A DNA stretch of 64,000 nucleotides. Origin: Arctopsyche grandis. Taxonomy: Eukaryota > Arthropoda > Insecta > Trichoptera > Hydropsychidae. The position numbers and the translations under genes are program-made. The stretch is from NCBI RefSeq assembly GCF_051622035.1, contig NC_135358.1:24308501-24372500 (forward strand), read 5' to 3'. This document shows positions 47,701 to 59,195 of this stretch, one piece after another (position 1 is the stretch's first letter; each line of letters starts with the position of its first letter). The notes below the pieces were generated by a model. That model did no database searches and was not told the origin of the DNA. It worked only from the letters and a program-made list of their open reading frames with translations.

Positions 47701-50700
47701 ATATAATGAATTTACATATGTACATATGTATGTATGTACAACATCATTCAAATTACTATATTTGGGACCGTTTAAATTTTTTATTTATATAGAGAAAATG
47801 AATATTCAACGATACATTCGTTTTACGATTTTAAATTAAATTTTAACAACTTCGCCTTGATTTGCCAAAATCGAGCGAAAATTTTAGCCCAAACTAATAC
47901 ATTTCGAAAATAATGATGAGTACATAATAATGAGAAACAAACAATCACCCTTTAAAAAAAAATCTTAATTGCATATACATACATATATGTATATGTAGGT
48001 TGGAATGTTAAAATAGATATTATATTTGCAGTAACTGATATGCAGTTAAAAATAATTTTCAGGACCGTAATTTCAGCCACGACTAATTTCGCAAATTTAC
48101 TGCCAGAAAAGGAAACTCTTAAGTGCCCTAAAGTTTTCCCGGTCTTTTGGAGTTCCGGCTACTGGTTATGGGGATTTTCAATGAAGTTCTAAACTAATCA
48201 CCGAAAGATAGTTGTATACATAGGTATAATGAAATATTAGTTGTAGAAAAATGAGAATAAATATACGAAATCGTATGAATATTTTCAAACAATATATATG
48301 AAGTGTACACATTTGAGATTCATTTAGATTTTGAGCATTTGAAAGTTTGTCAAACAACAACGCAATCAAACACTTGGAAATGATGATGTGATTAAGTCGA
48401 CCGAAAACTTCAAACAAAAGTTCAAGCTTTCGACAAATTCAACTCAAGTTTAAATTGAATCGAATACCAAAAATAGACTACACTCGGAAATAAACGCATC
48501 AAAGAGCCAACTCAGGAGAGTTTCATTTAACACGACAACAACAACAACGTGTATAACGAGAGATAAATACCTCTCGTTATACACGCGACTGCTTAACCGA
48601 ATTCACCAACACACACACACACACACACACGGGTGTAAATGTGACGTTAACGACATAACTCATTCTGACGAAGAAAACAGAAACACGCGAAAGGTTGAAC
48701 CGGTCCAATTCGGCGAGTGCGTGGAAAATGTTGCGTGAACAAAAGATTACGAAAAAAAAGACAAAAAAAGAAAGTGAAAGACATACATAACTACCCCTTC
48801 GGATGCAAACAAGGGTGGCCTCGCTTTAACACACCCCCATGTGAAATTTTCCTCGTGATATATGAGGCCTTTCCCAACCGGGCGCGAGTTGGGCGCGCAC
48901 AATCGTCGAAATTCTGCACGAGGTGGAACCGGTTAACCGTTCCGTGGCCGGGTCGTATCATCGCGAGCCGGAAACGAAGGACGGGGGAGAGTCGGATGGG
49001 GTGGATTTGGACCGAAACTGGGTCGCAGGGTTGGGCTGGCGAACCCTTTGCGAAATTCAGTATCTGGGGAGCGCTTATCACGCAATCTAACCGAGAGCGG
49101 CTAATCGACCGACAATGCAAATCTTCCCGAGACAATTACGCTTGTGGTAAATGTATATATAATATGTACAGTAATAAATATGACGATTGCTGATCTAAGT
49201 GCTCCAATGGGATATATATCTGATAACATATATCTGAATTTAAATTGTTAAATTTTACGTATAACTACGGCGACAGTTCGGAACGATTGCTTATGAAATT
49301 GCATGTACATATGAGCAGTTATATTCGAAAGTTGTGGATCAGTTCCAAAAACACTACATATTTCTGAATTCACAAACTGTTGTCACTTATTTTAATTCGA
49401 TATGTCTCCGAAAATCAAACTACACGTATTACAGACCAATAGTATTTTCAAATATTGTTAAACGCAAAACATTAAAATGCAAATGAAGAAAAGTGGACTT
49501 ATATCACTTTCAAATATAATATAACGACTCATATATATTTATATTGCTTATTCTAAGAATTTTCTATGAAAAAACGTGTTGCATTTTATACGTGGTCAAT
49601 TATGCAGTTATTTGTTACTGTCCATCTGCTCATGCGACAAATCACTCATGGACATTACAATCACTGATCACAAATCACTCACGCAACATTTCGCTCACTG
49701 AATTATTAAAATAGCGTACAAAAACGTTATTTTTTTTACACAATAATTATTCCAAAACTCAATTAAACGTATCGTGACTAATTAACACACTATACTATCA
49801 CAGATAAATAAATAAAATATACACAAACCAGTTTAATCTCAATTTATTCACAAAGTACAGATTATAAAAGTATACTTGATATTTTTTCCGATGAATTTCT
49901 GTTGACTTTTGGAGAGAGTATAAAGTAATTAAAGGAATAATTTAAAAAAGGTATGTAGTTGAGAATACCAAAGTCGATCCCAATTAAAATAATTCCCCCA
50001 AATAATTATAATTAATTAATCGAATGAAATTTTACGCTCTATAGGTCAGAATTTAAATTAATTAATTATTTTGTTAAAGTTAGATTATATTTCAATCACA
50101 GTATTATAAACAATATTCTTGTATCATAAATATATAATAGTTAACATACTTAAGACTTGTTCATAATTATTTTAGACGTTCATTCATTTTAGACGTGTGT
50201 AAGACATAATTAAGACGTGTTCGAAATTGTATCAGAAGGTCGAATTCTCATTGCAATATTTTTTTTATTAAAATACAAAATGATTGCATAAGTTCTGTTA
50301 AAAAATGTATGTATGTATATTCTGTCAAAATATATGTACATACATATGTAGTATGTGTTTATGTACATATATAAAATATTGAAAAGGGTGAAAAATAATA
50401 ATATCAACACTAATACATAACATTGAAAAAAAAATAGTAAAAAGCAATAATATACAAAATTGCACGTTCCGTTGTTTGTTATGGAGTTTTCCTGATCTCT
50501 CTTTCATACAGATCTGTTTCATATTCCGTATCTGGCGGAAGGTCGAAGAGAAACGGATCAACCTCGCATTTCCCGGCCGTGAACCATTTCCCCATTCGAT
50601 CCTATAGAGGTTTTCCCCTTGAACCAGTAACACTAAAACGGAATCATAGTTTTCACCCCGGCAGCTGTGAGTGCTACGAGCTTTCGATGTTTTACTTCAA

Positions 50701-53700
50701 TTACGTCGAATACAGAAATGAAAGAACACTATGTAAGTTTCCTTATTTTTCTTTCGCACCACAAAAGAATTTCATGGCGTAGGTGTGTATCTTTTAACCT
50801 TATTATTGTTTATTTTTTGTTTGTGGCATGAAAGGAGATTGAGTGCGTTTGTATACGAAAAGAAAATTAAGAGGACAATGCTCGGAGGATAACGTACCAA
50901 TGTTCAGAATAAAGTGTGACACTTTTTAGCCTTTGCGAACAAAAAAATAAATAAACAAGAAAGAAAAACCACACCGGAGAGCACAATGGCGGCGTCGGCA
51001 AGGACACAAAAGGTATTCTTTGTCGACACATTTCGGTCTAGACGTGCAATAGTCTATTCAGCGATGCTATCGGCTGTATGATAATAATATACGAGAATTT
51101 AAATGGGAAAATTTGAATTTTCAAAAATATACCTGCGAATGTGGGACTCTGACACAATACTATCTCATGTGTTTTGTTCAAGATTCAAGGACGAATATTC
51201 AAAAGAAGACAAACAAATTTAATATTTTTATTATAGAAGCACATTCGTATATGCATATATGTACATATGTATATAGTTATGCTATTTACAATATTACAAA
51301 CATTACAAACATTTTATATGTGAGCTTGTCATAAGCCAACGATGGTTAGTCTCAAAAGAAAAGCCCATACTAGGATTGGCCTTCCACCATATACTCCTTT
51401 TCTTACAAAATGTTGATAACTCACCGAGTTATTACGATAGTCGACATGAGTGGTCGTACTAACGTCATTCGTAGTTACGTGATATCATGTTACACTTTTT
51501 TTACGGAGATTATGCGCGAGGCTGAGGCTGAGCTTGATAAAATGCAGGCATATATGTAGGTCGGCAAGTGTTTTGTACATTTTGTATTTTTTTAAAAACA
51601 TAATAATGTGAAAAACTGAAGATGAATATAATATGGAGAATATTATAAGAAAAATTATTCACACTTACATTTATAGGAGAATGTTAAGAGGGCTGGACAC
51701 CAGCGCCTTGTCCATACAAACGTATTACACTTCTCCCTTCCTCAATTATGGCATTAGAGAAATTATTTTTTAATATGCTATGGATATCCACCATAGGCAT
51801 GTTTCTATTTTTTATTTTTTTGATTAGTTATTTTTTATAGGAGCTAGGAGCCACCAAACATCTATAAAATCGCCTCGTTCTTACACCCACTAAAAGAGTC
51901 CAGGGTGCTATTTTAACGGTTGATTTTTAAAAAAATACAAAGACGCAACTAGAAAATATCTTTCTCATACTGATGATGAAACTTTTTTTAAATTGGTCTA
52001 GTTTCGGAGGAGAAATTGGAGATTACGAAACCTCGATTTTTGTCGATTTAAAATAGGTATTATCTGGTCGAGACGCAACTGTCGCATTCACTCAATATAT
52101 GTATATATTGATATATATTGTCGCATTCACTTAATATATATGTACATTCACTCAATATACGTACATATATATCGAAGAAAGGAACGCCAACAAAATTAAG
52201 GTTTCGGGTATCCAGCCCTCTTAAGAATCTCAAATGATTTACAAATAACTACATCATAAAAGAATTTGAAATAAAAGAACAACCAGCAGATTTCGTCGAA
52301 ATAGACCGGACTGCTGCTTCTCAAATCGTAAAATTTCGAGACACTCAGAAGAGAATTGTTGGCCCATTTATTCCAAATACGCTGAAGACGATTTAAAATG
52401 TTTATAAGCCACAATCTGTGATTGCAAAATGTCGTGTAAGGAAAAAAAAAGAGAAGAGAAAAACAAGGTTTTCATAACTGCAACACTTACATAAATGCTT
52501 GTGCGATAATCTGCTGCCGAGAAAACAACACCATTTTTATTCGTATTTAGAGCCAGTGCCGTGAGGGAGAAGTGGCGTGATGGTTGCTTTCAGATTTTTT
52601 ATTTCACCAAAGCACAAAGGAAACATCTAAAATTGATATATTCGTATCTGCGTACGATGCGGTGGCGGGAAATATCCTTTTGTTCGACGCTTTCTTCATT
52701 CACAGTTTCTCAGAGACGCGAGGTGTGTGGTCTTTGTGAGGCCCTTTATCATAGAAATTCTTCAACAAATAGAGCTTCCATCCTTCCCCCAAACCTCACC
52801 CTCGAAGGGTTGAAAGATAAGAACGGATGGGCTAGAGGCATTCAAAGAATAATGTAAGCGACGCGCTTCCCTTACGGAAAACCTACGCTAGAAATGTTAC
52901 TCCGGGGTCAGAGGGGAAAACTTTTGACTTCCAATGGATCTGTCATGCGAAAGTTGGCGATAAAAAATAAGAAATACGAAGAGAAAATCCAAAATGCTCT
53001 CTTTTTAACAATTAAAAAGGACCCATGGGCTATATGCAAAAGGGTGAGTTACTTAAGTTTTTACGTGCGCAACGTACGTACATACATACATACATACCTC
53101 TGTATAATGACTATTAAAAGGCGGGTCATTCGAGTCCTGTTGAAGATAAGCTTCTGAATGAGGGTGAGATAGGATTAAAGCGACCTAATACGAAATTTTA
53201 TGCATTTCATTCTCTCCATTTCATTCTCTCAAGTCACGAAAGTTAACGTGGAAGCATTTTAAAATAAAGACTGTTTCAGTAAACATGCACGATTGTCACG
53301 ACACGTTTTGGTTGCGAAATGCAACTCAAAAATTTAAAATAAAAAATCAAATCAATCAATTTTATTTACATAAAATGAAAAGCAAAATAAAAAATTCGGA
53401 TGTGACCAACCCATGACTTTATCTATGTATTGTATTTGAGGAATATAAGAAGGTTACAAAACAAAATTCGATAATTAAACATATGTACATACACGTTCAA
53501 ACATACCGGTTATGAAAGCATTTTCAATACAAATTGAGCGCAAATGTAGGGAAACTTACACCAAGACAAATGTTCTACTTCCGGTTGTCGGATTTTGTTG
53601 GAAATTTTTTTATTACTTAAAATCATTACATTATTATAAACATTAAGAGGGCTGGACCCGAGATACCCACTATACGTAACAAATGTACATACATAAATAA

Positions 53701-56700
53701 AATCTACGTACGGTATATATTTTATACACGGATTTTAAATTGAAAAACAGTATTCGATTCGAAAGTTTAGAACTTTGAAGCGAAAGTAAACAATACCTGC
53801 AAAATACGATTTATCCATTGTGCCAGACACAAAACTCAACAAAGCGACCGAACCACTTTTCGAGATGTGTCGTAATTAGCCATTGTTTTCAAATAAAGTG
53901 GCACGCGACAATGCCCAGCTTTTAGATATAAAGAGGAAGGACAGAAAAGTCTCTCCTATTTTACGGCTAGATAACACGTGCTAGATTTAATACGAGGGGA
54001 TTGTCGTATGTATAAAGGTATATATATATACACATATGTATGTACATATATGTATCCAAGCAAGAGACCGATGAAACGCACGATATAAATATTGCGCAGT
54101 TAGACAAAGAGACAAAGACTTACCCGTTTGAAAGGGTACAATATCGGAGCTCAAAGAAAACGGCGATAGTCAAAAGTGAATCGGTGAATGACATCACCAT
54201 AATTCTATGGTGGATTTAAATCTTCGGTTGCCTATATCGAATGTATGTATACATACATATAATATGTACATATGTTAAATAGTATCGCGTGCCGTTTCGA
54301 TTTTCCGCGAACGAAATGAAATGAGTTCGTGGAAAATTTATAAATGCTATATACATACACACAATATGCATACCTATTTGGTAAATGTGTTGAAAATTTG
54401 TGCGAGAATTTCCAAGGGTTGTTAAAAAACTATAGGTAATAATAATAATTAATTATGTATATTAAAGAGTCGAGCGTAACGTTGGAGAAGTGCTCGTCTA
54501 GTGTTGACTGAGCACGCAATGTGATTTTCGAAAGGTTCAAAAATCACATTGCGTGAAAAAGACCAACACACATTTTTTTCAGATATGATTATGTATACAT
54601 ATATTATAAATGGAAAGCTTAGGAATGGATTTAAATTATGCACAACTAAACAAAAAATTGACATGATTAATTTAAAGAAAAAGTTGTTAGTTATCTGAAA
54701 GTTGGGTTAATATTATGATAATAAATATTACCCTAAGTGCCGTTTTTATACAGTTAATTAAACAACAAGTGAGTCATAATGGATCAATTTAATCCGCCAA
54801 TGAGTAGTTGTTGAACTATTAAATTAAAAACTAAAAGTTAAAATTGAAAAGCACACATGGATGAATAAAAGCTCCGATGGTCAAATGTTGCTGGATTAAT
54901 AAATTGCTCAACTATTAATGGTTTACTCTTTAAGCATATAACTATACGTTAGGGTGCATTGAAGACAGCGAATTTTGGAATTTGGAAGCAGCTTGAGTCG
55001 GAAAAGACGTTTTGTATTATGAGGAATCCGAAAAATAATATAAAAATTCTAAAATATATATTTGCACTGCCGCCAGCCAATTCAAGTTTGTGAATTTTTT
55101 TTTATTCATGCTTCCATTTAGTAGTTTATTTTTTAAAATTTATCTTATCATATATACATAAATGGAATAATTTTACATTAAAAATACCTCAAATGGGACT
55201 TTTCTTCACATTGCTAAGACAGGAAAAATAATCTGAAACTTCGTCGCGCGTCCTCAGTTCATTGTCGATGTTCCTTAAACATCGTTTCTCAAGTCTACTA
55301 TTAATAAAATATGATATAATTTTCAAATAACTTTATATTTTGATCTATTAAAAAAAAAAACCTAACAATAATTTTTCTTATAAATATAAAAAAGCACCTT
55401 TTCCAAATCAAGTTGTTTCCAAACTATGTCGCTGATTTCCAAACACAAAAGTCGCTGATTTTGATGTACCCTAATATACATACATATTTATGTATAATAT
55501 AAATATGTATATACATAATTTTCAATAAAAGTTTTACTGAACTAAAACTTACCATACAAATCTATTATACAAATAAAAAGGTTTCCTACACTCACATTCA
55601 TTAAGTATGTATATAATTAAATATACGTAGTATGTATACATACAAAACGTATATTTAATTTTTGGTATATATTATATAATGTAAATTTAGTTAATATATT
55701 TAAGCTCATGTCTTGTATGTACATATATTTTACACTTTTCAATTTAAATAAAGATAAAGAATATTTTTTTAAACACGCACTTCATATAAATATTTTATTC
55801 AATGGAATGTACAGGCAATATGTATAATATTATATTAACTCGTACAATGTATGAAAGTAACGTTATACAAAGCCATAGAAGAATTTCTTCCATGAAAATA
55901 CACAAATATAATACATATGTACCGTATTGTAACGAACATATTTTCATCGTGTTCACGTTATGGAAATAACAATTTGAATACAATACATCTACCTATTATA
56001 AGGTGTATAGTCCTTAAAAGGGGTGAATTTGCTATTTTTTGTAAACATCTAGTTAGAAAACTACAGTAAAAATCATTTTAAAGCAAAACAATAGAAAATC
56101 ACAGAACGTACGAGAAACTACCGAATTCCCAAGTATATGAAAATCTTCAGATGAAAATTTTATATATATATTGTAATATATGTATGTATATACATATATA
56201 TATAATAACACCCCAGATATCAAATGAATACATACTTGAACCGTTAACTTCAACTATGCTACGTGATATTATACATATATACGGTCACAGGGATGAGCCC
56301 TAGTTGGGCTTGGTCGTCGAGCACGATTCTGAGAAAGTCTAAATTGAAATTGGACCAAAGGCAATAATAAAATGAGCCGGTCTTTTCGTCGGAAGGGCAG
56401 TGTGCTTTTATGGGGAAAATTCTATGGGGTGTTTCGCGTGACCCAAGCGATCCATCCGGGTCCATTGTATCGCATTGGCCACCGTGTGATTAATGGCCCT
56501 TTTTTTTACTTTTTTTTTAGTGTTTCGGTCTCCGACGAAACTCATCACTCAGAACGGGGTCGTTTTATCGACCTGAGACTTATGGATTGGGGTGCGTTTA
56601 CGACCCAGTGTCGACGACGACCCCGATTCAAATCCGTTCCATTGTTTGGATGTGCAATTGTCGAGTTCTAGTAAAACAAAAATTTGAAGAGATGTACCTT

Positions 56701-57270
56701 AAAAAAAACTTATGCTATCATAATGCCATTAAATGGCTGTTGGATGAACTTTGTCGACGTGAGAAGTAGGAAGTTGCATCGTCATGTTGGCGAGTTGCTC
56801 GTTAGCAAACGTGAGCTTGTTTGTCAGTGATAAAGTTTGGGCAACTTTCAATATGGTAGGAAGTTTGATGTAGGTAATATCAACTGTCAGATAATAGATT
56901 TGAACCTTTCTTCGTCTTGGAAATGCATGGCTATTTTGTTGGAAAACATGGTTATTTTAAATTGAAATTTAAATTACGATATAAAAACACGTTAACGAAT
57001 AGCTAACGTTAGCTAAGCTAACTTTATACATCAAATAAATTTTATTTGAATCATGATGACTATTTCGGTTATAATTGTTTAAAAATACATACATATATTT
57101 AATGAAAATAAAATTAGTACTGACCTTAAATTCTTTACTTTCTTTGACTCTCATTTGTGCTCTCATGACGTCGCCGGATTTAGGTTTTCCTAATAGTGCT
57201 ACTTTTTCCTCTTCTGTTCTTTTGTCGGGATGTTTGCTTTCAGCTATCGTCGCCAGTGTTGCTATTTCAT
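29790..57270 (-). CDS. Calx: Na+/Ca2+ exchanger Calx, 3' six exons (partial)
   Basis: Six minus-strand exons with in-frame junctions: 57270-57125, 39392-39293, 37455-37348, 31672-31514, 30259-30088, 29994-29790 (stop TAA at 29792-29790). They encode the last 295 or so residues. Order: the end of the second Ca2+-binding domain region (RTEEEKVALLGKPKSGD), the linker into the membrane (NTVDKLVQRANASILIGTSS), the pre-membrane helix (PSCFDYFLHILTVFWKV), then the alpha-2 repeat (GDVASHFGC, VALGTSIPDTFASK, GNVTGSNAVNVFLGIGIAWS) and the last two helices, ending LEAYDYIEGF. This order and these motifs are specific to the NCX family, which exports Ca2+ in exchange for Na+ at the plasma membrane. The 5' exons (alpha-1 repeat, most of CBD1/CBD2) must lie beyond 64000, after an intron longer than 6.7 kb. 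Intron lengths in order of position: 93 bp, 1.25 kb, 5.7 kb, 1.8 kb and 17.7 kb. Confidence 0.95.
30635..30720 (-). mobile_element. Possible Helitron 3' end
   Basis: Read on the minus strand the segment ends CAGCCCAAGCAACACCGG then CTAGT, resembling Helitron 3' ends (a GC-rich hairpin remnant followed by CTAG and a host T). The 5' end was not found. It adjoins a minus-strand SINE copy. Confidence 0.28.
30955..31187 (-). mobile_element. tRNA-derived SINE, minus-strand copy
   Basis: On the minus strand it starts AGCCAGCAGTATAGCTCAGT and carries an RNA polymerase III B box, GGGTTCAAGAC. It then has the shared body with GATCGTTTCCTATCAGAG and TTGCCAATGTATCTGATTTC. The body matches the plus-strand copies at 41585, 43734 and 61194. 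Confidence 0.82.
32544..32695. mobile_element. 152-bp hAT-like MITE, copy 1 (Calx intron)
   Basis: Termini TAGAGGTAGGACCGG and CCGGTCCTACCTCTA are exact inverted repeats. The flanks are GTTATAAA (32536-32543) and GTTATAAG (32696-32703), an 8-bp duplication with one mismatch. The interior shares GTGCTTTTTCCAGGAAT and GGTCTATTTAC with the copy at 39802-39954. An 8-bp duplication suggests the hAT superfamily. Confidence 0.85.
34245..35117 (+). pseudogene. Broken hAT transposase fragment (ZBED5/FAM200-like)
   Basis: One plus-strand frame from about 34245 to 34887 resembles the C-terminal half of hAT transposases of the ZBED5/FAM200 type: KLWKSNLQ, a middle segment with FSNYFKDLDFSKFLW, then FWMNLSGEYESLYCKAMQVL and LLPFVTSYLCETGFSALAAM. 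In-frame stops at 34330-34332 (TAG) and 34612-34614 (TAA) break it, and the N-terminal BED and catalytic parts are missing. Downstream, TTTTGGAAACCGCTG at 35103-35117 resembles the right terminus of the hAT MITE at 14874-15419, so it may mark the end of the same element. No left end was found, so it is probably 5'-truncated. It is not a host gene. Confidence 0.8.
35308..35420. repeat. CGGCC-phrase repeat (about 16-base units)
   Basis: Seven or so diverged units such as TCGGCCTAATGTCCGT and TTCGGCCAAGCGTCCG follow one another. No opposing arm was found nearby, so this looks like one arm of a phrase fold-back family. Confidence 0.78.
35938..36496. mobile_element. 559-bp fold-back element with telomere-like core
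   Basis: The outer ends are ATAGGTGCCACTTTAG at the left and the near-complement CCAAAGTAGCACCTAT at the right. The inner arms (about 36053-36158 and 36219-36328) are also reverse complements. In the right arm they contain GGTTAGGTTAGGTTAAG and in the left arm the complementary AACCTAATCTAACC. The spacer is A/T-rich. There is no coding frame. The right inner arm matches the insect telomere unit TTAGG only as a short, imperfect run. Confidence 0.82.
39590..40380 (+). pseudogene. Broken RTE-type retrotransposon, end of the reverse-transcriptase ORF
   Basis: Plus-strand segments in shifting frames match the C-terminal part of RTE-clade non-LTR reverse-transcriptase proteins. In order: a YLGQ-like stretch (IFLYLGQIIDMSRS), CVLPVM / TYGCETW (split by an inserted MITE), MLGITRKNRKRNTW, RVVDIVDRVKRLK, QWAN, KGRPQGRWVDEIRKM, RVAQNRDEWKHIGEAF and QQW. 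It ends in a GATGATGAT-like tail near 40370, typical of RTE elements. Several stops and frameshifts make it non-functional. A long minus-strand frame at 39857-40345 is only the antisense of this. Confidence 0.82.
39802..39954. mobile_element. 153-bp hAT-like MITE, copy 2, inserted in the RTE fragment
   Basis: The insert is flanked by an exact 8-bp duplication, GTGATGAC, at 39794-39801 and 39955-39962. Removing it and one duplicate restores the reading of the RTE motif VLPVMTYG. It shares GTGCTTTTTCCAGGAAT and GGATCTATTTACA with the copy at 32544-32695. Its ends (TAGAGC and GCTCTTTA) are more diverged than in copy 1. Confidence 0.88.
41585..41900 (+). mobile_element. tRNA-derived SINE copy (diverged)
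   Basis: The head TGCTTTCAACTGAGTGGTCATG and a degraded B box (GAGTTCATTCC) are followed by the family body (GTCTATTGTTTCCTATCAGAG, TTTGCCAATTTATCTGATTTC). The 3' end is CGCATTGGGGTTTGTC and GGCCTTTCTGGTATA, then AATAAAATAAAAT. Confidence 0.8.
42146..42182. repeat. 37-nt perfect palindrome
   Basis: Arms 42146-42163 (AAAACCAGTCATAATCGA) and 42165-42182 are exact reverse complements around a single G at 42164. Confidence 0.9.
43734..44075 (+). mobile_element. tRNA-derived SINE copy (full length)
   Basis: It starts near ACTAGTGGTCAGCATG, has a B box GGTTCAAATCC (43776-43786) and the shared body (GTCAATCGTTTCCTATCAGAG). The 3' segment reads GGCCAGGAAGGCGCATTGG and TTAGGCCTTTCTGGT, and the tail is (AAATA)n. 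It is the best example linking head, body and tail. Confidence 0.85.
47336..47553 (+). mobile_element. Short non-autonomous Helitron
   Basis: The 5' end is TCTAATATATAATTTCG, preceded by A. The 3' end is ACCGAGCGAAGCCGTGT (hairpin remnant), AAAAACA, then CTAG followed by host T. The 5' TC, 3' hairpin plus CTAG and insertion between A and T are the Helitron signature. At 218 bp it has no coding capacity. Confidence 0.75.
48548..48585. repeat. Short perfect hairpin
   Basis: Arms CGTGTATAACGAGAG (48548-48562) and CTCTCGTTATACACG (48571-48585) are exact complements with an 8-nt loop, ATAAATAC. Confidence 0.9.
48609..48630. repeat. (AC)n microsatellite
   Basis: Eleven AC dinucleotides in a row, just upstream of a GC-richer patch. 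Confidence 0.9.
48680..49140. other. GC-richer, CpG-containing island in the Calx intron
   Basis: This patch is clearly richer in G, C and CpG than its surroundings (for example CCGGTTAACCGTTCCGTGGC). It is open on both strands at once (158 codons plus, 114 codons minus), which follows from composition and not from coding. It could be a conserved enhancer or an alternative promoter; there is no direct evidence for either. Confidence 0.35.
51684..52224. mobile_element. TTAA-flanked MITE, copy 2 (Calx intron)
   Basis: TTAA at 51684-51687 and 52221-52224 bounds GAGGGCTGGACACCAG at the left and GGGTATCCAGCCCTC at the right. The interior (GCGCCTTGTCCATACAAACG, GCTATGGATATCCACCAT, TAGGAGCTAGGAGCC) matches copy 1 at 12855-13380 with scattered differences. 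Confidence 0.88.
53643..53660. mobile_element. Lone terminus of the TTAA MITE family
   Basis: TTAAGAGGGCTGGACCCGAG matches the outer end of the two full copies, including the reversed 3' form (TCGGGT..CCAGCCCTC). No matching interior follows, so only one end remains. Confidence 0.55.
54500..54568. repeat. Hairpin with 16-bp perfect stem (pre-miRNA-like shape)
   Basis: CACGCAATGTGATTTT (54513-54528) pairs exactly with AAAATCACATTGCGTG (54540-54555) across an 11-nt loop. Below an internal loop, GTGTTG near 54501 pairs with CAACAC near 54564-54569. The overall length of about 70 nt would suit a miRNA precursor, but no known miRNA was recognised. Confidence 0.6.
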
Positions 57271-58138
57271 CTGTACAGTAAAATAAATCATGTTTAATAT
57301 TTTTATTTTAATAAAGGCAACCGAAAAATTTAAAGTCATCGCCGAAACGTTTTACTCTGTTAGGAAATTCAAACGAAAATACACCTCGTATAATAATAGC
57401 ACACAAAAAAGATATCCCGCGATGTTGTCGCGAATTTTCACCGTTTGTATTACGTGTCAGGCTTTGTGACTTTTCCGGGGAGAAAAAAAATATGATTTAG
57501 CGTTCGCGCATAACGTTCTAATCCGTTTTGCGGATAAGGGATTTATTTGTACAAATTGGGAAATACACGACGACTTTTCCCGCCACTGCTCTCTCGCTTC
57601 TTCCCGTTCCATTCCAGTTTATTTATTTTTTAATACTGAATAAGCTCGCATCGGAAACCTTTGAATTCAATTTTTGGCTAGCCGGAAGGCTTTTGGCGTA
57701 AACGACAATGCCAAAAGAACGTCGGAAGAAAATCGAGCATATAAAGGCAACGGGAAATATTACATGTGATATATCTGAAAATGTGGTCAACTCGGTACAG
57801 ACACAATAAATATAAATGGAAAATACATTAATTTTGATATGAGTAAGAATCACCCTGAATTTTACATACAATGAATTACAGCAATTATTCTTACATGTAT
57901 AACATATAAAAAATGCAGCATGATTGTACACACACAAAGTATTTTATTTAAATACCAATAAATAATATTTCTATACAAATTTTAAAAATCACTATAATGG
58001 GATTTAAAATATTTTGATATAAAAATGTGTTTATGAATGAAATCTTGTTTTCTATGATGGGATTTAAATATTAGTGCGATTAAATCAAATGGTAGATCTA
58101 GCCTAGATATCTTTATTAATTAATTAATTAATATATTT

Positions 58139-58170
58139 ATACCAGGAAGGCCTAACAAGTAAAAAACAAT
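58139..58170 (-). mobile_element. SINE 3' tail fragment
   Basis: ACCAGGAAGGCCTAACA is the reverse complement of the TGTTAGGCCTTCCTGGT found at the 3' end of the SINE family. Only the tail is present. Confidence 0.6.
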
Positions 58171-58964
58171 ATAAATAAGCATATCTATGGATATGTATTT
58201 TTCTTTGTGCAGTTACATAAATGAAATACAAAATATCATATTTAAATAAAAAAAGAAGACACCGTAAAAAGAATAAAACTATATTTATCAGTACATAAAC
58301 GACGATGAAAACGTTTAATATTTCAGGACGATAAAAATCGTGAAATTGATAAAAAAAAATGTGTTCAAATCACCGAAAAAGGTGCAAAATTGAAGGATTT
58401 TCACAGCGATTTCACTACGGAGTTTTTTCGTTCGTTTCCATTCCGGAAAATCCAGGTCATGGTTACGTTACACCATTACCAGTGTCACGAAAATGCTATC
58501 CAACGCAACTAGATGACTTCTCTGGATTCCGTATCCGACGACGCGTACACAGATAATTTTGTTAAATGGACCGAAGCATAGGATAAACTTTATTGGGAAA
58601 ATCTCGACCATATAAACGCACATTCAAACCACCAAAGTAAACTAATCATATCGAAAAACGTAAAAATACCCGAACGGAACCCATCACGAAAATCTTATTA
58701 CCTCCAACGTGATCGCTTTACCGAAAAAAAGCTTGAATTTCGTAACCGAGAACGGATTATAGGATGAGAAGTTGGAAATTTAGCTTGGTGCGCATACATT
58801 TTCACAGTTTACGAGTAGAAACTCTTAGATGTCGGTTATTAGAATCGTAAAGTATGCTTTAGGGTCATTACGTGATGGTTGGTTTTCCTCGCTGCTCGTA
58901 TTTTAATTAAACGGATATACGCGACCATTCAAAAGGGTCTCTTCTATGTATGTATATATTTATG

Positions 58965-59195
<231 letters not shown>

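Larger units (their letters stand above)
39393..57124. other. 17.7-kb Calx intron, filled with repeats and scattered GC-richer patches
   Basis: I see no protein-coding exon that can be supported here. Apart from the elements listed separately, GC-richer unique patches lie at about 41000-41180, 44600-45000, 47030-47200, 48680-49140, 50500-51010, 52540-52900 and 56290-56780. Open frames in these patches occur on both strands at once and lack family matches or splice context. They are better regarded as non-coding and possibly regulatory. Confidence 0.4.

Noticed and set aside
48717-49193. 158-codon plus-strand and 114-codon minus-strand frames
   Set aside because: Both strands are open at once in a GC-richer patch, with Arg/Lys-rich low-information sequence and no recognised domain.
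50986-51012. ATGGCGGCG with good context followed by AAG/GTATTC, like a first coding exon
   Set aside because: Nine codons inside the Calx intron on the opposite strand, with no downstream exon identified; too little to support.
56372-56671. 99-codon plus-strand frame
   Set aside because: No recognised domain, no splice context, and it lies in a GC-richer intronic patch where chance frames are common.
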